A stretch of 64,000 nt of DNA, taken from NCBI GenBank assembly GCA_030272585.1, contig BSYQ01000010.1, forward strand, positions 4,898,001-4,962,000. Direction: 5' to 3'. This stretch comes from Bryopsis sp. KO-2023. Taxonomy: Eukaryota; Chlorophyta; Ulvophyceae; Bryopsidales; Bryopsidaceae. Made by a program: the position numbers and the translations under genes. Positions 48,913-62,311 of the stretch are shown one piece after another; position 1 is the stretch's first letter; each line of letters starts with the position of its first letter. The notes under the pieces were generated by a model. It saw only the letters and a list, made by a program, of their open reading frames with translations, was not told where the DNA came from and searched no databases.

Positions 48913-51900
48913 ATGATGCACCCCCCTGCGTCGAAATCAATACCTGGCACTGGGTTCTTGGTCGATGGGTTCAAGTTCGCAAACCCCTCCGTGAGAGGTT
49001 ATTTTCTTTCGCACGCTCATTCAGGTTCGCCAAAATCAGAGATTCCAAATGTGGGATTTTGTTCAAGCATATAGATTTGCACTGCATTCCATAAATAAAA
49101 ACAGCAAAAGTAGGAAACTGTGATGAATGGTGCTCCTGAGGATTTTAGTTTCCCACTGTTTTAAGGTGAAAAAATGTCGGGAGATCAGAATTTGATGCTC
49201 TTGCCATGTCATGTTCTCTTGGGTTATCTGCACTGAAAAACGTTCATTCTGTTCCATTCTCTGAATTAATGGAGGTGTGTAAAACTGGGTTGTCTCTTGT
49301 TTGTTTCCCGTGCTAGATATATGATCATTTTGTTTTTCTATTTTTTTCTTAGATCATTACACTGGCTTGACGGAGTCTTGGGAACAAGGACCGATTTACT
49401 GCAGCAATGTTACCGCTCGCTTGATCGCCCACATGCTTGGTGTGGACAAGAAATACTTGCATGTTCTGCCGATGAACCAACCTCAGAATGTGGATGGTAG
49501 GGCCACCACTGCGAATGCTACTGATTTGCTGAACATAGAAAGCACCGACAGCTGTATGAAAGTTAGTGCTTGCTTTGCAACAAGAAATCCAAAATTTCAT
49601 CAACAGTTGGGGAATCGGAATCTGTTGGATTTAAAAAGGACTGAAAGATGCGTTGCCACTCCAGTGATATAGTAATATAGTAGGGGAACAACAGATTTTG
49701 ATTAACACCCCACCCGTTCAAATTGGTAAATTAAATAATTAATTGTTTTTCAAGTTTACATACTTTTTCGATTGTTTTCGTTTTCCTACAATTAGCATTG
49801 ACATCTTTTTTTTTTTTTTTCAATTACATAGGAGTGGAGGTTATTCTGGTGGATGCAAACCATTGCCCTGGGGCAGTTCAATTCTTGTTTCTCTTGCCCA
49901 ATGGTCGGAAATTTGTGCATTGTGGAGACATGCGCTTTTGTCCAGAGATGCTGGACAATCCTTTTGTACAAAGATTCAGAGGGGCCGATGCCATTTTCTT
50001 GGACACCACCTATTGCAATCCAAAGCATACCTTCCCTATCCAAGTACGCTCCAAGACGTTCTACAGGGGGCACCACTCACTTGATTCAATTTCTGCCTTG
50101 GTGTTGAGCCATGCATCCCTAAAAGAGATTAACACTACTTGTGTGTATATCTATGCTGTTCGGCAGGATGAGTCGATCAGGTATGTTGCTGACACCATAT
50201 ACCGGTACATGAAGGAGCAGCGTGAAGGAGGGCCAGCATATATGTTCATGATTTCAACATATGGGATCGGAAAAGAGCGGATTCTGCTTGAGGTACACCT
50301 CTGTTTCCAAAATGATGTGGTTGTAAGAGAACCCTTTATTTTTTTGAAGGGGGAAAAGCGCATTACCTTTAAGTCTAAGGCAGCCCGTCCAATGTGAGAA
50401 TCTGATTCAGACCAGTCCAATTTTTTTATCCTCTGCTGGTGAGATTTTTCCAACTAAGGATGATGCTTATGAAACCCCATAGCCTTGGTGTGGTGTTAGG
50501 TGAGTGGCCGATGTGACACCCGAATCTGCGTAGCAGAGAGGAAGTTGGGTGTCATGGGCTGTTTGGATTGGGAGCGCCCACTTGAGAGCATTTTCACTAC
50601 CGATATGAAGGTTTCGAACGTTCATGTTGTTAAGTGGGGGGTCCTTGGAGAAACCTGGCCCTACTTCAGACCAAACTTTGTCAACATGGAATCAGCCAGA
50701 GTGGAAAACGGAGTTGATAAGGTGAGAAATAGGAAAAGAGAAAAGAGAAAAGAGCTGGATGCCCTCCATTCGAGTGGAGATACTGTTACCTGCAATGTTA
50801 AACTCCTGTAAACTTGCCAGGTAGATTTTTTTGGATTTTTTTTACAGACTGCAAGAGGTGGTCATTGAGAGCTGAAAATTGAATTTCTTGTTTAAGGTGA
50901 TTGGGTTTGTGCCGACTGGGTGGGTTCACGCCACCAAAGATACTGGTGAATTTCCTATTTGTAAAAAGGGGGAATGTGAGGTCCATTTGGTGCCCTACAG
51001 CGAGCATTCCAGTTACAGCGAACTCAGAGAGTTTGTCAAGCATATGAAGCCTGAGAAGGTGACCCCTCTACATTTGGTGTGTTGTATGCTATTTATTTTC
51101 ATATCAAAGGATGGAAATTAGAAAGTACACTTTCTGGCAGTATCAACATTCTCTGTGTGTATGCTAGATATATGGATTGCTAATTTTCAAGCTGTGATAT
51201 GGGTGGTGGTCAGATTATTCCGACAGTGGGTGTGAACGGAGACGATGTGGAAAAAAAAGAAGCCTCAATTCTCAAGCATTTCCGGAACCTCGTCAACGAA
51301 ACTGCTTCGAAGGCTAAATTCATCGAAAACATGCAACGAGGCTCCGGTCAACTGAAGGCTTCCGATGAGAAAAACTGTGGTGAACCACCCTCAACTGAAG
51401 TGCGTGAAGAAGCACATGGAAAGGATGATAGTAGCGGTCCCAAACCAAACACGCCGGAAGAAAACAAGGAAATGGGCAAAGATGTTGGGAATAGAATCGA
51501 TGATATGGCGATTGATTTGACCCTGAATGATGATTTAAGGATTGATATTGACATGCGGGGGGTGAGCCCTGCTGGCTGCGGAGAGGAATTGGAAACTGGG
51601 CTCGTGGACCCAGAGTTTGAAACACCTCGTCGGAAAGTGTCCGAATCGAATTTTGATGGTGATGATTTGACGTTTCCCCAGTGTGGAGGAAGCAATTTCT
51701 CACCAAAATGGAACCTTGCAGCGAAGGGCGACCTTCAGCTAGAGAGCAGTGTCAATCTAGGCAATCAGGCGTCAGTGGAAAGCGGGAAAGCGGACTTAGT
51801 GTGGAATGGAAGGAGTTCAAGGGATCCTGTTCATGAAGCGGAGGCTGTTAGTACTTTGAATTCATGCGATACATTGGCAAATGCTATAGAAATGGAGGTG

Positions 51901-54900
51901 GAAAAGCGGACTTGTGTGAATTTGGAGGAAAGTAATGCACCTGAAATGGAATTGATGGAACATGGGATGGGTGAGGTGGAGAGTGGATCAAAATCAATCC
52001 AACAAGGGGTGGAAATCAAACCTGAGGAAAAAGATGTTGAAGAGAAAGAGGTCCTTGTAATTGATGGAAGTGGAGAGCTTGGTGAGCAGAACGAGGCCCT
52101 TTCTCAGGTTTTAGCCATTCTTTCCGGAATGGTTTCCAAAGCTAAAGCGGAGTCCCTTTTGAGGCAAGCAGGAGGGAAGGCGGATGTCGCAATCAATGCA
52201 TTTTACGAAAACATGGAGATTGGAACACCTAGGAATGTAAAGAAATTGACACAATCCACACTTTCACCAATGACAGGGTCTAAGAGACCATTAGCCAGGA
52301 AGCCCAATCGAAAAACTCCGAGAAAAAGACCCAGGAGACTTGCGGGTCAGCGCTCCATTCGTTCATATTTTGCACCACAGGATATTTCGTCGAACAGTCA
52401 GGACAGCAGGGGGCTCTCCCTCGGAGGTGGCTGTTCATCAAAGGGTGTCACTACATTGGGCGAAGGCTTGGAAGCTGTGGGGGCATCGGGAGCTCCAGAA
52501 GAAATGACGATGGCTTCGAAAAGTGCGGGTGATGATATTCGCCCATCCGCAAGGAATCCATATGCATGTGAGGAGCCAAATGTTTCACTCTCACAGGCAG
52601 ACCTTGACGATATAGTCAACAGCTTGGAATTTTCTGGAGAGGAAACACAAGGGAAGAAAATGGCTGATGACATTATGGATGGTGATATGGTCCTCCCTGT
52701 TCCTGAAGCTATTCAACCCAGCACACATGAGATTCCTAGATCAACAAACGAAGCTGAGGTCACTACAAAAGAGTTGGCCAAAAACCGTGAAATTGGCCCT
52801 CCAAGTGATGTCAAGAATACCAATGGAGAGGGGGTTAAGGAGACAGTTTTAAGCCCTGTTCCGAGTTATGATCCGGTGGGTTTTGAGGTTCGACGATTAC
52901 GTGGCTCGGCTCCAGGTGAAGAATCTGGGCTGTATCAGGTTTCACCTGCTTGTTTCCTGAATTTTTTTCTGATGAGTGTGTGGTAGGTTTTTCAGATTCG
53001 ATTGAAAAGTAGATAAACAACTCGTGAGACCTTTCTGGCATATTCCTGCGCGTATTCTCTTGGTTTTTTTGTTTTTCAAGATTTCCCATCTGAGAGCCCC
53101 ACGTGAAATATCTATGCTGACAATTGAGTGATCTGATTCTCCCCCATGGAAACGCTGTTGTGTGGTTTTATTTTGTTTTTGAATGCGTCACTTCTAGGGC
53201 TGTAACCCCCACACAGTCTTGAGGTGCTGTTTTGATTTCTTTTTTTTTGGTGGGGTTGGGGGGAGGAAAGTGGGGTTTCAAGACACATGAGAATCAGTCA
53301 CTTTTCTCCAGCTAGTGGTATGATTTGTATTGCTTTTATCATCTCAACTATTTGGAGCAACCTGAGTTTCAAGAAAAAATTGCTGCTGTTGTTCCAGGTT
53401 TCAAACGCATGCTGGGGAAAAGGTGAGCCACCCCCTTATTTACACTTAGCCAGGGCACTTCAGGAGGTAGCCTCGACCACGAAGAGACTCAAGATCACGG
53501 ATGGGCTGACCAACATGTTTCGTTCGGTCCTGGCACTCTCGCCAGAGCATCTACTGGAAACAGTATACTTGACTTGTGGGAAAATTGCCCCTGACCATGT
53601 GGGTGGTGAGCTCAATGTTGGTGGTAATATAGTGTCTGTGGCCATCACCGAAGCGACAGGCTGCAGCCGAGGACGATTGAGAGAATTGTATTCTGAAATT
53701 GGGGATCTCGGCGATGTGGCCCAGGTGGGAAGTAAAAAATGCCTGAATCTCGAATAACTCCATACGCACAGCCAAGGGCACAAAGGCAGTCTGGCCTTGA
53801 AAGCCGATGATTTCAGCCATGATAAGATTTTTCTTGTTAAATAAATTTTGCAGGCATGCAAGCAATCCCAGAGGTTGCTTGTGACACCAGCACCCCTCAC
53901 CATACCAGGAGTTTTCCACTCACTGCGACAGGTTTCTTTGGAGCAAGGCACTGGATCCACAGAAAGGCGAAAAAAGATTATCACTGCTATGCTGAGGGCA
54001 TGTCGGGACTGCGAAATTAGATACTTGGTCAGGACGCTCATCCAGAATCTGAGAATTGGAGCGAGTTGGCTCACTGTGGTGGGGGCCTTGGGGCGAGCCA
54101 TTATGGTTCACAATGATGGACAAAATGTTTCCAAGGAGAGGCTTGACAAAGCGGCCGCTGAGGTCTGCGAATTGTATCATTTATGCCCAAGCTTTGATGC
54201 TCTTGTTCCTGCGCTGCTGGAAGGGGGAATCGAACTGGCAAAGCAAAGGTGTGCCAGTTGAACAAAAAAAGAAAGAAATAGTGGTGTGTGCAGTCCCACT
54301 GGTGGTTCTTTTACGAGTGGGATAACGACCAGCTGCTTTCAAAGCAATAAGTTAAGTTCTTATTGATAGTAAGGTCACACTGCTTGGCGAAGTTCAGAAT
54401 GAGTTTCTTGCGTGAATTCTTTTTTGCTTCAGCCTTTATGGAGGGTTTCAAAAATAGAAATTGTTGTTTTGCTCGTGTAGATGCACTTTGGTCCCTGGTG
54501 TGCCGGTCAAGCCAATGCTGGCCAAAATCTCAGCGGGAATCGCGGATGCTCTGACAAATGTCAAGGAAGCCTCATTTCTCGCTGAGTTCAAATATGATGG
54601 AGTTCGAGCTCAAATACACATTGACAAGGGGGGACAAGTGCACATATTTTCAAGGAGATGTGAGACAAAAACCGAGGCTTACCCTGATGTTGTTTCAGCC
54701 ATCAAAGATTGTGTGGCATCAAACGTCGGTAGTATAATCTTGGATGCTGAGCTAGTGGCTGTGGACCGAGCGAAAGGAAATCGATTGAAGGCCTTTCAAG
54801 AGCTGTCTCATCGTAGCAGGAACGCGGTTGAAGAGAGCGATGTGACAATATCCGTTTGTGCATTTGTGTTTGATATTCTTTACCTGAATGGAGAGGTCTT

Positions 54901-55983
54901 GTTGAAGCAATCGCTGCGGAAACGGAGAGCTGCCATGGAGGGTGCACTGTCCAATCTCAAAGAGGGATTCGTTTCGATAGCCACTTCTATGGAAATGCAA
55001 TTGCCGGCTCCAGCAGAGACTGGTTCCAATGATGGGGGAGGAGAGAATGAGGCCGGACAGCCGAATTCATCTGGGAGCAAGTCAGAACTTGAACACATAG
55101 AGTCTGAAGTGCGCGAGTTTCTGGTGAGTGCTTTGTCGATTGGAGCCGAGGGGTTGATGTTAAAATTGCTGGATGGGACTTCAGCGGGGTATGAGTCAAG
55201 CAAGAGGTCGGATCACTGGTTGAAGATCAAGAGCGACTATTGTGAGGGCTTACACGACTCCCTGGATGTTGTTCCAATTGGAGCCTGGCGTGGCCAAGGT
55301 CGAAAAGTGAAATGGTACAGTCCCTTCTTGCTGGCCATTTGGGATCCTGAGACTGAGGAGTTTCAGAGCATATGCCGCTGTATGTCTGGTTTTTCGGATG
55401 CCTTCTATGAGGAAGCAACCGCTCGGCTTTCTGAGAAAGCCATCCCTGGACCAAAATCTTACTACAGGTATTGATTCAATGTGCATCAGCCACTCGCTGA
55501 TTGCTTGTCTATTTTCCACCTACTCTGAAATTTGGGAATAGTTCTTGAATCATATCCTATATATGATATATAGGGGGCCAGGGCCCCCTCCACAAAAGAG
55601 GTGGTTGGTGTGTTTCCTATACATCGTTCTGTTTGATTGACTGATCGATCAAAGCATGTATTTGCCACTGAAATGCTGGAATATGCGTCCAATGCAGGAC
55701 TCAGGAACAGCCAAGCACTTGGTTTGAACCCAGTGAAGTATGGGAAATCAAAGGTGCCGACTTGACTATATCTCCTGTTCATCAAGCCGCTCTTGGCAGA
55801 GTCCACAAAAGCAAAGGATGTGGCCTGAGATTTCCCAGATTTATCAAGGTCAGGGAGGACAAGGGTCCTATGGACGCCTCTACGCCTGATGCGATCGAGA
55901 TGATGTTTTTGAAGCAATCCAGACGGGTGGATTCCAAAGGGGAAAACAGAGAGGAGAAAGACTTGAGCGACGAAAACGAATGA
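48913..55983 (+). CDS. LIG6: LIG6-type DNA repair protein: SNM1 beta-CASP nuclease fused to ATP-dependent DNA ligase
   Basis: Eleven exons in phase: 48913-49024, 49353-49496, 49832-50043, 50167-50292, 50500-50721, 50897-51058, 51214-52938, 53398-53724, 53854-54248, 54481-55467 and 55698-55983 (1565 residues; Arabidopsis LIG6 is about 1400). The N-terminus is a metallo-beta-lactamase/beta-CASP nuclease: LSHAHSDHYTGL (His34, His36, Asp38, His39), DANHCPGAVQFLF, LDTTYCNPKHTFP and VPYSEHSSYSELREFV. A long acidic linker carries a UBA-like helix bundle (~52085-52214), a basic cluster and a PIP-box-like motif. The ligase part has NACWGKGEPPPYLHLA, then the nucleotidyl-transfer lysine Lys1179 in AEFKYDGVRAQIH, LDAELVAVDR, and the OB-fold ending EVWEIKGADLT. 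It should act in nuclear DNA break or crosslink repair. The first ATG is chosen as start; the frame is open above it. Confidence 0.95.
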
Positions 55984-56406
55984 TCGATACTTGAAGGGCG
56001 TCTTGAAAAATAGGGCTGTCTGTTGGTAGATAGAGTGGCAGGAGGGTCGAACGAAGATATGTCTGTGTACACATGCGGAAGGGGCATTGAACAACTTGCG
56101 AGTTATTTATACATACGTACTACCAACGGTATCACTATCGACTTCGACAATGAATGCTATCAGTTCGGGCAAACCGATACTAACCCTCTGGGTGTATCGT
56201 ATCCCATCCCGCCATTTTGCCCCCCGTTCGGGGCTTTGGGACACACAAACAGGTCGCCCTTCTGGCGCCGCCACTTTCCCCACCAAAACCCTCGCCAGGC
56301 CCTACTGGCGCCCAAGTGAGGGAAGACCGTACCGTAACCGTATTCCCCGAGGGAGAGCAAGAATATACAAGCGCCTCCATCGTCGCCTTGTGTGTCGGAG
56401 ACGACG
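55984..56406. other. Short GC-rich intergenic stretch, LIG6 to TMEM185-RING gene
   Basis: Contains the LIG6 3' UTR and the next gene's promoter and leader. No coding exon is supported. Confidence 0.45.
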
Positions 56407-59277
56407 ATGGCCGACGTCAGTTTGGGAACCCCGGTGGCCTCACAAACGGAGGAAACAGTTTCGACTCAGGAGCCGCCACAAGTGGTGTTTACCACGCAGC
56501 ACAACCTTAACCATCGAGGCACGACCTCTGCGACTGACGAGCTTGTGGTCGTAATGCCCACCAGAGTTCGGGTCGACAGTCGCGTCGTTCTAGCCCACTG
56601 CACCACAAGCTGGCTTTCGAACTGTTCTCTGTGCATATTGATTTTAGCAAAGGTGGGCAACGCAGCCACAACGACGGAAAGCACAGAAAGTATTTTGTTT
56701 TTTTGGGGGTGGACTTTGCTTACAAACAAAGAAATCGATTTGATCGGAAAGGCCATCAAATTGGTGAGCCGGACAGGATCCTGTGTGTCGGGCGAGCGTT
56801 GACTCCTCCAGTGGTCAGAGCCGCCAGTCAAAACTTCTTGAACACGGCTAGGGGCAGGCGCCATCGCAAAGGAGTGATTTTTATGGAAGCGGAGGCAAAC
56901 AATTCAGCGTTTTGTTTTTGTTTCTGCAGTTGGATGGATGGACAGACGTGTCATGGTGGCTTGTTTTTTTTCCGTGCTGGATCCACCACTTCTTGCAGAT
57001 TCCTTTGCAATGCGCTCAACTCTATTTCAGAGTACGGGAAATATGTGCAAGATCTGTCAGTCACAGAGAGAAACCCAGTATCCAGGAGTCGGCTTTTATA
57101 TCTGCTGGCGGCCTAGAAATAGGGGTCTAAAGCGCTACCATGAGAATGCTTTGATGGATTGATGCTTTGACAAGATGTCGTCACGGTTCAATTTCTTTCT
57201 ACCATGCATATGAATCAACACTACAATGAAAACAAGAGTTGATTTCCAATAATTGCAAGCTTTTGTTCTTAGGAATACTTTATAAAAAAACAGCTGGGGC
57301 CACCGCCGCCTCAAGAATCCAGTCCAGGGCTGCAGCTTCAGTACGATATACTGAAATCATCACGAATGCGGACATTCATTATCGATTCCGCAAATCAGGG
57401 GTTGGAGGGTCTAGGTCTTGTAGCAGCAAAGGTGAGACAAACCCTTTTCGGTTGTGTGTGAAAGTGTTCATCAAATAACATATTCCAGCTGTTGATGTGC
57501 ACTTCCTTCAAAATACTAAAACTTGGGAAGTGACACAAACAATGTTTGTGCATGGGCGCTTATCACCTGTTTACGTTCCGTTGAGGAAGAGGTTTAACTT
57601 TATGATGGATCCTTTGCAAACGACTAGAAAAACCTGTCAAGCTCGATTTTCCACTCTGTATTGCAGTTGCTATTTGTCTTGGCGCTGGAGAAGAAATGGA
57701 CGAGTGGAGGACCTTGGGGATCTTTCAGGATGGTTTTCTCGCCTGTATGGTAACCAGCATATCACGGGGCAGAGCTCTGGGAGGGTTCGTTAGTTGAGCT
57801 GTTGTTCTGACATTACAGAGACAGAAAACGAGATACCTGAAACGGGGGCAACTAACAAATACTTCGAACAGACAACAAAGCAACTCTGCTGGCGTTTTTT
57901 TTTTTGCAGGATTGCATGGGTCGTGATTACTTGCCTGTCGTGTTTGAAAAACCGCCATGAAAGGATCTTAGGAGGTGCAAGAGACCTCACGTTCTTGTTC
58001 CTCCTCTTCGTGGCCTTCAAACTGGACAACCAAAGCAGCTACTCGTGGCGGCTGGTTTTCTTGATTCCCTGGATGTGGTTCAGTGCGATGTTTCTATTGA
58101 CTTGCATGGTGGGGACCTCTTTTCGATCCGTTGATTGTCCGCCCCTGAAAGATAACAACCCCGAAGCGGCCAATTTTCTTGTTTTTGTAGGTTTTCGTGT
58201 TGCTCCTTTTCGCGCGCGCTTGGACTCGGCTCTCAGAGCTTGTTCTACCGCTGGGATTCTTTTGTCTTCTCCTCAGTTGTGTTCCCCAGTTCATCAGTTA
58301 CATAGCTCTGGTGGACAAACTCGACGGAGATTCTGAAGTCAGCAACAGGGCTATTCTGATCCCCAACGCAGCAAGCTGGCTCATGATGTGGTTGAGCAGT
58401 ATAGTGGTCTGTCGAGGGTTGTACCAAAAGGAAGAGTTGAGAGCATCGCTTCAAGCTGCAGGGGCTGTGTGGACTGCAAGCGAGCAGATTGCCAGACAAA
58501 TGCATCAAACAATGGAGGCAGCTCAAAAAAGGATTGATGATCTGACAGGTGCAGAAAACAAATTGGTTCAATTTGCAGCACAAACCTTGTTTTCTTTTGG
58601 CAACGAGTTTCCTTACTGGTTCTCGCCTGGCTGTACAGAGGGGGAAATCGCCAATTTGGTACAGGAGATGATGCAGGGAAAGACAAAGCCAAGCCACCTT
58701 GTGAGAATTGGTGGGGCTCTGTTCAAACGAATGTCAGCGGGCCTGGCTCAAGGTTCCGAACCACCAGAGAGCGAAAAGGAAACTACAAAAGATGCTTGCA
58801 ATCTTTTGTCCGATGTTGGGCAAGGTAGTGAGCTCAGAATATCTTTGCTTGAGATTCACACCATACTTTTTCCCAGGATACTTACGTTCCTATGTTGCTG
58901 TGCTAGAGGAAGATATGATCGGTACAAACATAGAGATGTTTTCCCTTCCTCGTGAGGTCTCCACCCCTCCTGGGACTTGTGGTGCGGATACATCCAACTC
59001 CAAAAATGATGGTGAACGTGTTGATAGCACTTTGAAACTCCACTCAGATGTGGTGCTGGATGTGGAGCCTGAGGAGGCTACAGTGCTTCTCCGGGCGGTA
59101 TCCTCAACAAGCGACGACAAATATTGCATCATTTGCTACGACGGTGTAGCCAGTTGCGTGTTTCTGGAGTGTGGGCATGGGGGATTTTGCCGGAAGTGCG
59201 CCAACAAGCTTTTCGTTCGGCCTCCCAACGAGTGCCCAACGTGCAGGCAGAAGATAGACCAGGTAAAGCCCCTTTGA
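56407..59277 (+). CDS. TMEM185-like (transmembrane Fragile-X-F) membrane protein with C-terminal RING, probable E3 ligase
   Basis: Exons in phase: 56407-56652, 56930-57124 (donor uncertain; 57031 also fits), 57273-57431, 57667-57749, 57910-58108, 58191-58824 and 58877-59277. The membrane part repeats a helix-plus-loop unit: LDGWTDVSWWLVFFPCWIHH, then LALEKKWTSGGPWGSFRMVF joined across an intron to SPVWIAWVVITCLSCL, then WRLVFLIPWMWFSAMFLLTC and VFVLLLFARAWTRL. A coiled-coil-like segment (SEQIARQMHQTMEAAQKRI) leads to the C-terminal C3HC4 RING: CIICYDG, LECGHGGFCRKCA and CPTCRQK. Plants have the same Tmemb_185A plus RING layout. The likely role is membrane-anchored ubiquitin ligation; substrates are unknown. 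Confidence 0.85.
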
Positions 59278-60276
59278 GTCAAAAGACAGGGTGCTGTCGT
59301 GCTCCTCCATTGCTCAACTGCTGAAAGCTTTTGTATTCATTGCCAAGGTTGTGGAGCTCACTGTGTCAGGCGAAATTGGGGAGGTGCTCAGCGTGAAGCA
59401 GTAGAGAGGGGGACTGGCATTGCAGGGGACCGTTTTTGATTTCAACATGTGGATCTTCTGGCAGGGTAAAGGGCTGAAATTTCTTTGAATACTTGTTTCG
59501 CTGCAAGGGCGATCGTTCCGTTCATTTTTGTGCTTTCTGAGTTTTAATACAATGTTAATGTAATTCTATTTCTTGTTGCCACAACAACAATTTTGGCAGA
59601 ATTCCAAAAGTCAATCAATCTGCTGCACCACAGCAACAGTTCAAAACAGAGCGGATGCAACATGATGCCGAATTAAAAGAGGAAACAAGAAAAAATATCA
59701 CATCAATCCAACATCAGAACAGACAAGAAACGACAACCAGCTCTTTTTCGTCTCTTAAAAAAGTCACTCTACCAACTAGAAGAAAAAAAAATGAGCTTCA
59801 GCCCACAAAGGAATCCGATAGAATTTCGGCCACCCTTCTTTTTTCTACATTTCCATATTCGTCCCCCATCCCATCCTTTTTTTTTTTTGGAACGCGACTA
59901 ACGGTTTTCTTCTTTTTTTCCCAACCCTCATTGCCGGTTCAGTTTCTTATCTGCAAAACAAACAAACGATTCCGATTTTTTATCGAACAATTCACCATTT
60001 CCTAATCCCTCCACTTGCCTCTAACTGTTAATAGAGTTCCTCAGCCCACTATCACACGCTAACCTTTTTTTCTCCCCATAGCCCCCCCCCACAACCCCCC
60101 CGCCTCGTGGTGACAATCAACCAAACCCCTCCCAGAAAAGCATGCAGAATGCAGCCTGAACACGTGTATTCATTCAGTTCCACAAACTCACCATCTGGAA
60201 ACTCCACAAAACACCTTCAGATCGACAAACCAAAAAAAATAAAATAAAAAACACCACCAATCCATTGACGCGTCAA
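59278..60276. other. Convergent intergenic, TMEM185-RING gene and CNOT11
   Basis: Contains the two facing 3' UTRs, plus A/T-runs and C-runs near 60090. No gene seen. Confidence 0.5.
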
Positions 60277-62311
60277 TCACTGCCCTGATTTTTCAGAGCT
60301 GACATCCTCAGAAACACTGTTGCCTCCACCCATTTCCATTTGTTTCAGTAATCTGAACAAACTGGCAGCCTCCCTGATTCTTGAATGGGCAATGCAGAAT
60401 GCTTGCACCTCATGCACCAAATCTTGCATGTTGATGATATCTTTTTTAATCAGGCTTTGCAGGAATACGCACACCAGTCTGACCAGGCGGGATTGCATGT
60501 AACGATCTTCGACATTGTTACAAGAATCGATGCAGTTTGAAATGTAGCAATGGACGAATTCCACCGGCAAGTTCACAGCGGATGCCAATCTATTCACCAC
60601 CTCCATCGAATGCAGACTCATATTCATTCGAACAAGCACCTACGAATTGACAACCAGCCAACAATTACACACAGGAGTGCCTAAGAGGATCAACAAACTG
60701 CAAGATCATAATTGCCATTGACGTTGTAACTCCAACTGATGCACCTCATCAGTTTTCCATACATTTTCAACCAATTCAAAAAATCCTGCACAAATTGCTG
60801 TCACGACTTTTTGAGTGCACTGCTCCATTCTTGCTGAACGACCCAAAAAGCAATTTTAAAACAAAATAGAAAGACTCATTTTAACGTCTATTCGGTTGGA
60901 CTTTTATCATTTTACAAAATTGTTACCTGAAGATAATCATTGATCAGGCTTGAATTGGTGAGCCTCAGTAAAATCTCATAGGCTATTGCTGGAGTATTTT
61001 CCACGAGCTTCGGCAGCGAATCCGGAGTGAGGCCACAGGAATATGCAAGTTTCGGTTCAAGCACCAGTTCTTGAAGCACCTGTATACAGAACAAGAAAGC
61101 AATTCTAAATCGAGACAGAAATAAAATTCCTGACACAAAAACCTTGCACATATAAATAGTTGGAACCTATTTGTTTTCTATTTGCAATATCTCTTGCAAA
61201 AAGCAACTGTAACATGGCTAGTGAGACATTTGGGTTCATGACAAAAAAAACCAAAAAAAACTGGGGTTGCTCTCAATTACAAAGAAATTTGCGAGGTTTG
61301 CGTTACTTGTTTAAAGGACTTATCATTGTTTCAACTGTTTATTGGGCTCTTCCCATTTGTTATGGTGGAAAAACAGCTGATCGATAACAGCTGTAGCATG
61401 TTTCCAGAGCCCCCCGAATTGTGTCAAAATATTTTGCATCTTAGTTCCTCGAAAACTCAGATTAGGAAGGATTTCTTTTCTTTTTGGGGCAATATCACCA
61501 CCTGTTTTTGTTGACCAGGCATCAATGGGCCCTCCAAGGCTTTCTCTATCAAGCTATGCACAAGCACTTCGTTGGAATTATCGGACCCAAGTCCACAATC
61601 CCAAACCAGCTCCCTTGAGGGAAAAGGATTCAGCCAAAACACGTCCGACTCTAGAGAAGGGAAAATTGGAGGTACCGGTCTGACGAAGGCGGGTTGGAAT
61701 CCACCCACTCCCAACTTGCTCGGAACCAAAACTCCCAAATCCGTCACTGGCGGGTCCAGCGAAGCCCCGTCGTTTCCAGTATCCAGGACCGCCCGATTGA
61801 TCGCAGCTTTGGCGAAACATCCCACACCATCGTCGGCTTTCGAGGACGCCCGCGTTCTCTCCAGAAGTTCGCGCAGACCAGTGTCCCGTCTTTTCCGTCT
61901 GACGTCGGGCAAAGCTTTCACTTGGGCGACGAACCCCTCCCTCGAAACGCGCCTGCCCAGCCCCGTGCGACCCTCCACCAACCACTGGTAAACCAGTTCC
62001 CGCTCCGCGTCACTCCCAGAATTCGCGTCCGTCACGATTTCCAAAAGCAGTTGTTGAAAAGGGTTGCCCCCCGAAGTCTTTCCCCTGTAAGAGTGCAGAA
62101 GGCAAAAAGCTCCGAATAAGCGGTCCGTCGGGCGCAGACCACCCACGTTATCCCTCAATAGCAACCCGAGCGCACAACAGCCACGAAAACGGTCCGTTTC
62201 TGAAGGGAACTGCTTTTGAAAGGCGTCTCCAACCACCTCCAGAAGCCGTCCCTCGTCACCCCTGAGCACAGATAGAAGCGCACTGGACTCCTTCCGGCTC
62301 AGAACGTGCAT
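60277..62311 (-). CDS. CNOT11: CNOT11, CCR4-NOT complex subunit 11
   Basis: Three exons in phase 0: 62311-61502, 61079-60927 and 60639-60277, giving 440 residues (human 510). CNOT11 binds the N-terminal region of the CNOT1 scaffold with CNOT10 in the CCR4-NOT deadenylase, which starts mRNA decay. Exon 1 holds the N-terminal module and the [11 protein letters not shown] ... [15 protein letters not shown] segment. Exons 2 and 3 form the DUF2363 domain: [20 protein letters not shown], then [31 protein letters not shown] and [19 protein letters not shown], ending [20 protein letters not shown]. These are near-diagnostic of the family. The start is the first ATG. Confidence 0.95.

Noticed and set aside
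57490-57545. Possible extra exon (LLMCTSFKILKLG) in the TMEM185-RING gene
   Set aside because: Its end phase does not fit the next exon, while the flanking exons join in phase without it.
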